From Orobanche coerulescens (Eukaryota > Streptophyta > Magnoliopsida > Lamiales > Orobanchaceae): DNA of 64,000 nt. The stretch lies in the NCBI GenBank assembly GCA_033398695.1, contig CM065815.1:141405001-141469000 (forward strand), read 5' to 3'. This document shows, one piece after another, positions 22,278-32,727 of the stretch (its first letter is position 1; each line of letters starts with the position of its first letter). Both the position numbers and the translations under genes were made by a program. The notes under the pieces were generated by a model. That model ran no database searches. It was given only the letters and a program-made list of their open reading frames with translations, and had not been told where the DNA came from.

Positions 22278-25200
22278 TTATCTATAATCCGCATGCCTCC
22301 ATGGTCTTTTCCCTTGTTCATTCTCGGTGCCACGCCACCAGTTTTGAAGAGAATCATTGCCTCGATCCTGGTATATAGCTCTTCCATCATAGGATCGATC
22401 AAAGGCAAGTATCCAGTCTTCTGGATGGGTGACCCGATCTCCTCTTCTATGTTTGGATTTCATTTCGATTTGGAGAGGGAGTTTCCCTTCTTCTAGCATC
22501 TTCGTAAATTTATCTGCGGCCTCCGCTAACGTTTTATAGTTATTGAAGATGGCGGATTCCCTGATGAGTCTGACAAAGTATCTCATCAGTTCGTTCTTCC
22601 TCCAGTGCTTCACTTCGTCGGCAGTAGGGTTGCAGTTGGTCGGCAGACGAATTTCCGAAGGTCTCTGAATAAAAGTTTGCCAAGGGACATTGGGATCATG
22701 AAATTCCGGTCTGGAGCCTGAAATTTTAAAACTTTGGGATGGAGGTGCTACTTGTTCAATTCGGCAGTGATACTGTTCTGAGCAGCCTCAAATTCCCTTT
22801 CTTGTTGCAGCCTTATTCTCCTAGCAGCCTCTCGTGCCTCTTCCCCCTTTTTGGCTTCATCAAGACTTTGCAGGATTTCTAGAGCAGCGTCCTGTTTTGT
22901 CTCGATGCTGGTCATTCTTTCAACAAGGGAGGAAAGAGTCTGCGACATTTCCTGAATGCATTTGTCGTGAGCACGCAGTTGAGAGCCGTTTTCAATCATA
23001 GCACAAGCGTCTTGGCTTCAGCTATCCTCGTTTTTGTAGCTTCTTCCTTTAGCAGTTGCTCCTGCTTATCTTCCATGATCTTCAAGGCTTGTTTGAAAAC
23101 TTCTGGCAAAAGAATGAATGCGTCGACAACACGAGATACTTCATGTTGAAGAGTGGTCATTTCTTCGACGGCAGAAGTATGCATCCAATTCAATGCTTTT
23201 TCAACGGAAGATAAAGCATTTACTGCATCCTGGATGAATACAGTCTGAAGGCCAAGAGCTCGAAGGCGCTCTTTTCGTGCGGCAGAGATCGGAGAATCTG
23301 GTTGGGCAAGGTCTGCAGCGCTGTTCAACCTTCTTACATTCACGGATGGGCGTGAAGTAAGTTGGACATCCTCAGGTTCGATACCGTCCTCGGATTCCAC
23401 GGTTGAAAGGGCGGGAGCAGCTTCCTGTGGTTCGGCGACAGGGGGTTGAGAAGCTTCCTGTTGCGAAGATTCTTCAGCAATCATGGATGCAGGAGGGACT
23501 GGATCCTCCTGTTGGCTTTCAAGAATGGCTTCTTCGGTCGCAGCAGGCTCAGGTGCCTGTTCCAAAATTTCTTGTACTTCCTCGACTGGAGGGACTGATT
23601 CCTCTTGGTCGGGAATGTTCTCAGGCTGTGGCGAAGGGGGGTAGGTCTGGGTAGAAGGCCCTTCGTCGTTTCTGGGTGTAGAGGCGTCTCGAGCTTCAGC
23701 CTCTTCACGACTCATTCTCAGACCTGCTTGTAAAGCATCGTCGTCGTCGTCTGAGTCATGATCTTCGTCATCTTTTGGATTGGTGGGAGAGTCCTCTGAC
23801 TTTTTCTTTCCTTTTCTCCTGGCGTCAGATTTGTGCAGAAGATGGCTTTCAATTAGATCCTTGCAAGAGGGGTTGTCCCATCGAAGCAGGGCCTCAATTT
23901 CAGTTGAGTCTGTTACTTCGGAGACGAACCTCTCTTCGTGGCTCCAATCGCTCCAGTTGTACAGTGTATCGTAAGGAGCTAGCCTGTAGCCTTTCCATTG
24001 CAGAAATCTTTCGTAGGCATGTTCAATTTGAACCGAAAGAAGGGTCTGATTAATGATCGAGTCAGGGGAGGGACTTCGAATAACGTCTGGAGACGCTGTT
24101 TCGAGGGATTCCTGTACAGGTATGGGATCCTGTACGGAAGAGGGACTCATTACAGGGAATGGTGCCCTGAAGGAAGATGGATCCTGTACGGGTGTGGGAT
24201 CCCGCAGAGAAGAAGTAGCTTTTGGCTCCGAATGGCCAGCCGACTCGCTAAAGTCTTGAACGTTGGCAGATGTCTCAATATCCGTCCTAGCCGCCAAAGG
24301 CTCGGGATCTACTGTCGATACAGTAGGAGACACCTCTTCCACAGGGGTTGGGCCCTGGGGTTCTTCATCAGTGGGTTGAGCCACTGGGGAGACTTCCTTG
24401 GAGTGCTTGGCAGATTTGATTTTTGAAAGCCTCCTGAGTCTCTTCTTGGGCTTCTCACCGGCAGAGTGTTTCTTGCTGTGAGATCGCTTTCGCTTCTTTG
24501 AAGATTCCACTTCTGGTATCTTCACGGATTCATCTCTTGGGTTGTCAGAGATAGGCATGTGCCTGGTTCTCGGGTGGTTGCAATGCATGGTGCTCTGGTT
24601 ATACGCAGTGGGCTTGACGCCTCCTAAGTATATCCTCGAGCTATTCTTCTTCGCATCGGCGGATTGCGTCAGTCCGCACTTCGTCAGGATGTAGTTCAGC
24701 ATTAAACCGAAGGATTACTTCTGGGTGGCTGGTTTGCACACCTCTTCTTGTAGACGTTTCAGAATTATTTGGCACCAATTGACCTTTTCACAGGTCAAAA
24801 TAGCCACCATCATCCTGAACCTTAAGTTTGTGCACATCTCGAACGCACCGGTTCGGTTTTCAATAATCCTGGAGCAAAAGTCATGAAGATACACAAAATG
24901 AAGAAGAAAGTTTTTCTTGTGACAAGTATTTGTCACCATATCAACCACTTTGGACCCTGTAAATAGTCCATAAAACTTAGTAATGAGCTCTTGAGACCCG
25001 AATGTCTCAAGTTGGTCCATGGTCAGGCCATCAGCGGGTAGCCTGTAGATTCTCTGGAGCAGATCGCGATCGATACAGATCTCCACTCCCTGGACTGTTG
25101 CAGTGATGTAAGCAACATGACCTCCCTGGGCCAGTGACAGAAAACGGACGGCAGCGTTGAGGTAGAATTCCTCAACCAGATGGGCGTCGAATTTGTCGGC

Positions 25201-25416
25201 GGTCTTGCTCCCAAGGCGATAGAGGCCTTATTGTTGAAGACGAGTAATGATATATTCCATAGGTTCTGCGTCGTTGGTTTCTGAGAGAATACGCTCGATG
25301 ATGACAGGTTTGAAGAAGATCCGGCCATCAATGATGTTGGCGGATTTCTTCAGAACAGGGGAAGAAGATTGACCAGCCATTGATGTTTTCTTAAGAAATA
25401 GGGTGCAAGAAAACAA
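22278..25416 (-). pseudogene. Extra (env-like position) ORF of Sirevirus
   Basis: This long reading frame lies between pol and the 3' LTR on the coding strand, where some Sireviruses carry an env-like ORF. Candidate starts are 25416 or the MAGQSSSP methionine at about 25380. The N-terminal 230 residues look globular (VEEFYLNAAVRFLSLAQGG; ILKRLQEEV) and loosely recall a domain annotated in plants as putative transposon protein. A basic patch (SSKKRKRSHSKKHS), a long Pro/Glu/Ser region with an acidic run near 23750, and a charged coiled coil (about 23270-22760) follow. I see no clear membrane segment. Damage: stops at about 25228 and 24715, frameshifts near 22996 and 22745. Function unknown. 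Confidence 0.7.
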
Positions 25417-26177
25417 TCGAGATATGCAGTGAAATGCAGAAAAATATGTAGGCTGTATTTTCTTGAGAACTCTTGTAATTGCAGAAAGCGTAAAGAGTCT
25501 CTAATGGCAGATTCAGTCCTTTTATAGTTGGGCGGCGAAATAGGGTTTTGCAGAGTACGAATGGTCAGATTTTAAGGGATGGGAACCGATTTTGAAATCA
25601 ACGGTTAGGATGGACTGAGTGTAACTGATACGCTAATCCATTAAAAAGTTTTAAAATAGAGCGGGTCCCACTTCTGACATAGGTTGATACCGTAAATGCC
25701 TAAAACGGCGGTTTAAAAATAATAAACAATTTAAAAACATCGCGTCTTTTGAGATTCAGTTGTCCAGATGTCGTGTAAGGCATTTAATGAACATGACGTT
25801 TGACATAAAAACAGGGCACGTGGACAAAAATTATTTTAAAAGGAAATAATATTATATTATATACTGAATCGAAATCCTATAGCATGTCTTTGTTTTCCGT
25901 CGTCTGACGTTCCCCCTCAAAAAGGTACTAATAGGTTTTGAATTCCATACAGCAATATTTGGATTAATGCTGTATTCATGGGTCCTACAGTATTCCCCCT
26001 TAATTATTGCACACACCAGCTGTAGGATTCATATGCCTTCGCTCGCTACAGTACTGTATTGATGATTTTGAGTGTACAAATAATTAATGTTGGATACTGT
26101 ATTCACGGGTCTTACAACATTCCCCCTCAATTGTTGAGTAAAAACAGTAAATTACTTACAGGGAGTCTGGCTGTAGC
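25417..26177 (-). other. Spacer between pol and extra ORF of Sirevirus
   Basis: This AT-rich region holds the three polypurine-like tracts listed separately. The pol stop codon lies about 15 bases inside its right end, at 26158-26160 on the - strand. A promoter or splice acceptor for the extra ORF could lie here but is not evident. Confidence 0.55.
25910..26132 (-). repeat. Cluster of three internal polypurine tracts
   Basis: On the - strand AGGGGGAA-type tracts occur at about 25910-25926, 25993-26004 and 26120-26132. The last two sit in a repeat that also holds CTGTATTCA(C/T)GGGTC and AATTATTG/AATTGTTG. I recall multiple polypurine tracts being described as a Sirevirus trait; here they are far from the LTR, between pol and the extra ORF. 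Confidence 0.65.
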
Positions 26178-29100
26178 CAGGGCCGGTCCAATAGTTTCGG
26201 ATGCCCTGGGCGAAGGGCGAAAAATATGCCCCTTAATATAAGAAATTAATAACACAATTTTTTGAAGGGGTTTGGAACCTAGTCAAGCTAGGCGGCTCAT
26301 CCCCACGCTGATTATTATTAAAAAGAAAAGTTACAATGTCATAAACCAAAATCCCGAAAAACAAAACAAACATAATATCACCTAAAACGATGTCTTTTTG
26401 TATTTCGTGAAGCAAAATCTTCAATTAATCTCTCATAGTCAACATTCGCTAAAAACTTACTTTCGATGCTCAGAATTGCTAACCCGTTAAGCCTCTCTTG
26501 ACTCATGGTAGTCCGCAAATATGACTTCAATAGCTTTAATTTTAAAAAACTTCGTTAATGGATGCTACCGTATTTGGTATGGTTAACAAAATCTTGTAGG
26601 CAAGCAACACGTGTGGGAACATATCCACCTTCCTTACAAACTCCATAACTTGAATAGACGTCCAAGGTTTTTCTTCCTCGTATGCTTCAGATGGTATCAT
26701 GCCCTGCAAAATTTGTAACTCCGTAAAGAGATACTTCCCATCAATGTCAACATCATCACCATGTGTCAAAGCAACCTCAAGATTCAAACAACATTTCTTT
26801 AATTCATCATCTTTTAATTTGACCAACTGTGACGCATTAAACAAGAACCCAAATATAGACTCAAAATGTTTCATCTGTTCAAATCTACTTCTTAACTGAG
26901 AAAGTGCCATATCCACTAAAACTAGAAAGTAATCGGTCCTGAATGATTCTTGTGCAGATTGTTGTTCTCTTTCACTATCTGGGATCTCGTCAAAATATTT
27001 TTTTCTACAAGCATAACGTTTTAGAGGAAATTCGGGTTCAATTCCAATGTTTTCTGCAACTTCTTTAGCCTCAATAATAGCTGAGTCAAATCCATTGTCC
27101 CTATATTTTTCAAAATAAACAACCAATCCTTCCAAGTTTTTTACCGCAATATCTAGAAGCATATCTTTTGATTGTAATTTTTTACTAACCAAGTTGATTC
27201 GATATAAAATTTCATGCCAAATGACCAAACTTAAAACAAATTCAAAACTTGAAAGTTCACCATTTATCAAAGATTCAGCATCTCTACACACTTTTCCGTC
27301 TTCACATACGTTGGCTAACTTTATTAAGGCATCTTTTATTTGGCCAAGTTGAGATTTTATTGCTCTAACACTTTCAACATGACTTTCCCAACGAGTAGCA
27401 CATAAAGACTTTAAAGTCAAGTCATCAATATATTCAAGTAAAACGCTCCACCGTTTTGTAGAATTAGAGAATACAGTATAAATCGTTTGACATGTACCAA
27501 AAAAAGTTTTTGCTTTGTGACAAGAGTTTGCCATATCGCAAAAACTAAATTAAGCCAGTGGCATCCACATGGCATGTAAAAAGCTCTAGGATTTATATCA
27601 AGTAATCTTCTTTGAACACCTTGATGCTTTCCTTTCATATTATCCCCATTATCATAACCCTGTCCCCGTACGCAATCAATATCCAAATCAAGAGATTTCA
27701 AAACATCTTGTAGCACATCAAAGAGACCTTTACCGTATGTATCTTCTACAACTAAAAACTCTAAAAAAAACTCTTCTACTTTAATAGGAACACTCAAGAC
27801 ATCAACACATCTTACAATCAAAGTCATTTGTTCTTTATGACTTGCATCAGGAGTGCAATCAAGAATGACAGAAAAATATTTTGCCTCTTTGATTTTTGAA
27901 ATAATTGCACATTTTACATTGGATGCCAACATTTCAATCAACTCATTTTGAATTTTATGACTAAGATAATGATGATGAGTTTCTTTTTCTTTAATCATAT
28001 GAAAATGGTGTTGCATGACGGGATCAAACTCAGCAATCATTTAAAGAACACCTAAAAAGTTACCATTTGACTCTTCATAAAGCTTTTCATTTGTTCCACG
28101 AAAAGCCAAATTATATTGTGCCAAACATTTCACAACAGCAATTATGCGTTTCAGAACTTGTTTCCAATGAACGGTGTCTTTCTTGATTAACTCTTGCAAG
28201 TCCTTATCAATAGTTTGGTTCTTGTCTAACCTCATTTTCAACTCAGACCATGCTCTCAAGTTAATCCAATGTTCAGAACTATTTTCATGTAATGATAATG
28301 CATAACTAAGATGTTTCCAATCATTTAGTCCCTCACTTGCTAATTGACTTTTTGATCTAGCAACTTTGAACAATTTGCAACTAAAACAAAAAACTTTATC
28401 CAAATCATTGGAATAAACCAACCATTTTCGATCATAGGATTCACCATTTCGTAGCTTCCGAATGTAATGAGTACAAGAAAAATGTCTATTTTGTTCATCT
28501 TTTGGAAAAACAACATTTGGATCTCTAATAGGCCCCTTTTCTTTAAGCAAATCTTTCATGTTTGAACTCATACCATCCCAAACACTCGGCTCAAAAATAT
28601 TCAAATCTATTTTATCAACATGAGGCTCATCAAAGTCATTAGAGTTAGGAATACGAACAACTTCTTCATCAATAAGATTTTCCACAAAATCATTAGAAAT
28701 GGGATCACCAACAAGTTCTTCATCAACAAGATTTTCCACATTGTCATTAGGATCACCAATAAGTTCTTCGTCAACACGATTTTCCATATTGTCATTAGGA
28801 TTTTCAATGGGTTTTTCTTGTCTAATAAAAAATCTATTTAATGATCCATGTAAAGATTGAACAATTTCTTGTTGTTTTTCTTTCTTTTTCGATTTTGAGC
28901 TCCGGATGGTTGTGATCTAGGAAACATTTTTCAACAAGTAATCAAGCAACTAAGCAAAAATACCAAATAATACCAAGTAATACGGTCCTACTAATACCAA
29001 GCAAATAAGAAAATAATACCAAGTAATTTAGCAAATAATACCAAGAAATAAAATAAAAAAAATACTTGAAAGGAAAAAATTGGAAAGAAAACACCTGGGG

Positions 29101-29586
29101 TTGGGGGGATTGTGGCCTGGCCGATTGGATGAAACGGGCGAGAGGCTGGAGCCTGGAACTGCTACTACAGGGGAAAGAAATGAAACAACGAACAGCTCTC
29201 GGCTCTCCTTGGCTTCGAGCCTTCGACGACAGGGCCGGACCGGAGGGGAAATCAGACCGACGAGCAGGAGCAGAGTGATAGAGAGTCAGAGAGAGGGGAA
29301 ATCGAGAGAGAGGCAGAGACAGAGACCCATCAAATCCATAATATTTCTTAAAAAAAAATGATCTAGCAAATAAAAACCCTGTATTCAAAAGCTGGAATCT
29401 CAAATCCCTTTTCCTAGAATTTTATCTGTATGTGATTGGGAGTCGCAGAGGCGAGCGAGAGCGGAGGGTTTTAAAAAAAAGAAACTAAGTATACTACTAC
29501 TACTAGGTGGGTCGGCCGATGATGCCCCTTGGGCTGTTGATGCCCTGGGCGGAGGCCCATTTGGCCCACTATGTGGGCCGGCCCTG
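26178..29586 (-). mobile_element. hAT DNA transposon, 3.4 kb
   Basis: Terminal inverted repeats CAGGGCCGG/CCGGCCCTG are flanked by a perfect 8-bp duplication GCTGTAGC (26170-26177 and 29587-29594), the hAT hallmark. It carries one transposase gene on the - strand. It lies inside the Sirevirus, 15-20 bases before the pol stop codon. Ends and duplication are intact, so it could perhaps be mobilised by an active relative although its own gene is broken. Confidence 0.92.
26378..28927 (-). pseudogene. hAT transposase, ZMYM1-like, broken
   Basis: The protein would cut and rejoin the ends of the element. Reading leftwards: MFPRSQPSGAQNRK start at 28927, a frameshift near 28870, an Asn/Asp/Glu repeat region, a TTF-type zinc finger with CFSCKLF near 28385, a DUF4371-like segment beginning [13 protein letters not shown] at 28040, the core with [11 protein letters not shown] and [25 protein letters not shown], and a C-terminal dimerisation segment SQERLNGLAILSIE near 26490. 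Damage: an in-frame TAA at 28041-28043, a one-base loss in a T run near 27540, and another shift at a T run near 26550. Family assignment is firm; it is not functional as read. Confidence 0.87.
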
Positions 29587-29594
29587 GCTGTAGC

Positions 29595-30100
29595 ATTCCC
29601 AATTCTTGTCTGAGCATGTTGAATCTTGCTGTGTCGAGAGGCTTGGTGAAGATGTCGGCCAGCTGAACGTCTGTATGGACTTTTTCCAGGCGAACATCCT
29701 TGTTCTCGACATGATTCCTGATAAAATGATGCTTCATGTTGATATGTTTAGTGCGCGAGTGCAGAACAGGATTGTGCGTGATTGCAATTGCACTCGTGCT
29801 ATCACACATGATTGGAGTCTCTCTAGCATCGATTCGATAGTCTGACAGTTGTTGCTGCATCCAAAGGATCTGCATACAGCAGCTACCAGCAGCATAGTAC
29901 TCTGATTCAGCCGTGGAAAGAGAGTTAGCCAATTGCTTCTTACTGAACCAAGAAACGAGTCTAGGTCCGAGAAAGTGACAAGTTCCACTTGTACTCTTCC
30001 TATCTAGCTTGCAGCCTCCGAGATCCAAGTCGATGTATCCAACTAAATCGAATCCACCTTCCTTAGGATACCATAGTCCCGCATCATTGTTCCTTTAATG
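29595..30100 (-). pseudogene. Sirevirus RNase H and end of pol
   Basis: LDRKSTSGTCHFLG, STAESEYYAAGSC, CDSTSAIAITHNP, SRTKHINMKHHFIR and LADIFTKPLDTARFN are standard RNase H blocks of this lineage. The frame runs into the hAT at 29594. With the hAT set aside, the last codons and the stop are at 26158-26177. A frameshift near 30095 separates RNase H from RT. Confidence 0.87.
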
Positions 30101-31395
30101 TATTTCGAGATTCGTTTATTTGTATTGAAGTGTGATTCCTTAGGTGCAACTTGGTATCTCGCACACACTCCAACAAAGTGGATATCGGGCCTGCTAGCCG
30201 TTAGGTACAGGAGCGAACCAATGAGCTTCCTGTAGAGTGATTGGTCAAACGGCTTTCCGGCTTCATCAGCACTAATTTGCACGGAAGTGCTCATGGGGGT
30301 TGGCGAGGATTTGGAATTGTTCATTCCAAATTTGTTGAGAAGTTCCTTGCTGTATTTCTCCTGATTGATGAATATACCTGAAGGCAACTGTTTTACCTGC
30401 AAACCTAGGAAATAACTAAGTTCCCCCATCATACTCATTTCAAATTTACTTTGCATGAGATGAGAGAACCTTTGACATAGAGCAAGGTTAGTTGAACCAA
30501 AAATAACATCGACATAGATTTGTACCATTAGAAGGTCATCACCTTCCTCTATCTTGAACAAGGTTTTGTCCACAGCACCCTTCTCAAATCCGTTGTTGGT
30601 TAGATACTGGGACAGGGTTTCGTACCAGGCTCTAGGGGCTTGTTTAAGTCCGTACAGGGCTTTCCTTAGCCTGTAAACTAGATCGATACCGTCTGTGTTG
30701 GCAAACCCTGGTGGTTGTTCAACATAAACTTCTTCTGCAAGATCTTCATTCAAGAAAGCACTCTTGACGTCCATTTGGTATACGATAAAACTCTTATGGG
30801 CGGCAAAGGCTAAAAATATCCTAATGGCTTCTAGTCTCGCTACAGGTGCGAAGGTTTCATCATAGTCGATTCCTTCTTCCTGACAATAGCCTTGTGCTAC
30901 TAGTCTAGATTTGTTCCTTATGATAAGTCCATTTCGATCCTTTTTGTTTCGAAATACCCATTTGGTTCCTATAACCGATTGGTGTGTCGGTCTGGGTACA
31001 AGATACCATACATTGTTTCTTTCGAAACCGTTAAGCTCTTCTTCCATAGATGTTATCTAATGAGAATTGTTAAGAGCGTATATGGTCGAAACGGGTTCGG
31101 ACTGGGCTAAGAATACAGCGATAGTGCACATATTCAGTCTCCTAAGTTCGGATTGAGATTTCCATTCAGGAAACTGTGAAACTTCAGCATTAGATTTTTC
31201 TTGTGCACAAAGTACATTTCCTTGTGTACTCTGTATTCTCCTATGAGTAGAAACACCGGCATTAATGTTTCCAATGATCAGCTCTTGCGGGTGATCTCTC
31301 AACCATCTTCGGTCGGGTTCTAGTTCAGGATCCCGTACTGTATCGAAAGTTTCTGTGGATACAGCTTGACTTATGCACGTCGGCTTCATCCACAT
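30043..31395 (-). pseudogene. Sirevirus reverse transcriptase
   Basis: RT begins around [16 protein letters not shown]. It continues with [60 protein letters not shown] and the active-site block, then [13 protein letters not shown] and [14 protein letters not shown]. The active site reads YVDV instead of YVDD, so the second catalytic Asp is lost. An in-frame TAA near 31057 splits the integrase-RT linker. RNase H is shifted out of frame near 30095. Confidence 0.88.
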
Positions 31396-32467
31396 CGATT
31401 CTTACAGCTGCGGGGTTGATTTCTAAATCAACGACAGGTTCTATGGGTGTAGGTGGATCCAAGATAGATAGATGGTGAATGTTCTGAGTGATATCATCTA
31501 CTCCTGTAGGGTCATGGTGTGGTTCGTCGAACACTACATGAACTGATTCCTCGATCGTCAGCTTCCTTTTATTAAATATTCTGAAAGCTTTGGTGATGGA
31601 TATTCCTTCATCTGATTTTTCATCAAAGGTTCTAAGTTGGTCCTTCCCATTGTTCAATACATAACACCTGCATCCAAAAATGTGAAAATACGAGACTAAC
31701 GGAGTTTTGTTATTCCATACCTCATATGCTGTTTTGTTGTGGTGCTTGTTGACGATATAGCGGTTTTGAGTGTAGCACGCTGTATTGGTTGCTTCACCCC
31801 AGAAACGCTGTGGCAATTTGCTTGCGGCAATCATTGTCCTTGTTGCTTCTTTCAACGTCCTATTCTTTCGCTCGGAAACACCATTTTGTTGAGGTGTACG
31901 GGCAGTTGAGTATTCCTGTTGTATTCCATTCTCCGAACAGTATTGCTCTATAAAGCGGTTAGTAAATTCAGTACCTCTATCGGAACGAATGCACACGATA
32001 CTCGATGCTTTTTCATTCTGCAACTTTCTCAGGAGCTCGGGCAGCCTTGATGTTGTTTCCTTCTTCTTGCTAAGAAAGATCGTCCAAGCATACCTGGAAT
32101 AATCATCAACAACAACCATGCAGTATTTCTTACCTCCCAAACTCACTGGGTCTACAGGCCCATAGAGATCCATGTGTAGAATTTCCAACACTCTTTGGGT
32201 TGAAAGGTAGGATTTGCTTTTCAGGGTTGACTTGATTTGCTTGCCTTTCTGGCATGGTCCGCAGACGCTGTCCTTCTTGAATGACACATCTGGCAAACCT
32301 CTAACCATACCCTGTCTTGAAAGTTTGTTGATCGTCTTGAAGTTGACGTGAGACATCCTCTTGTGCCATAACCAGCTAATATCTGCAGTGCCTGATCTGC
32401 TTCCTGTAAGCACTACTTCCTTGGTTTGGGTGTTCTTGACTCTACAGCGATCTATATAGAACTTCAC
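31325..32467 (-). pseudogene. Sirevirus integrase
   Basis: WHKRMSHVN and CGPCQKGKQ are the zinc-binding half. HMDLYGPVDPVSLGGKKY, IRSDRGTEFTNRF and TPQQNGVSERKNRT give the D, D and E catalytic positions. FWGEATNTACYTQNR and the FGCRCYVLNN segment follow. The frame is lost at about 31380, before the RT linker, and the upstream join to protease is also shifted near 32465. Confidence 0.88.
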
Positions 32468-32727
32468 CGAGAACTGTTTATCACAGAACTGCTAATACTA
32501 AGTAGATTATACTGTAAGCCTTCAACATATGCAACATCGGTGACCTTGAATTTCCCAACAAGTAGGTTTCCTTTCCCTCTTGTTCTTCCTTTAGACTTAT
32601 CACCGAAGCGAACTTTTGGACCGCGACCTTCTACAAAATCAGATAGCTTGCTCCTATCTCCGGTCATGTGTGAGCATCCACTATCAAAGTACTGTATCCT
32701 CCTCTAGAATGTCCTGTAACAAAGAAA
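32464..32727 (-). pseudogene. Sirevirus protease
   Basis: The aspartic protease motif is visible on the - strand as FDSGCS followed by HMTGDRSKL, at about 32690-32640. One codon usually found between S and H in this motif is absent, an in-frame loss next to the active site. VGKFKVTDVAYVEGLQYNLLSIS is the usual protease tail. Frameshifts at about 32720 and 32465 isolate it from gag and integrase. Confidence 0.8.

Noticed and set aside
29066..29361. Small + strand frames at the right end of the hAT
   Set aside because: Opposite to the transposase, in the GC-richer terminal region; no recognised domain.
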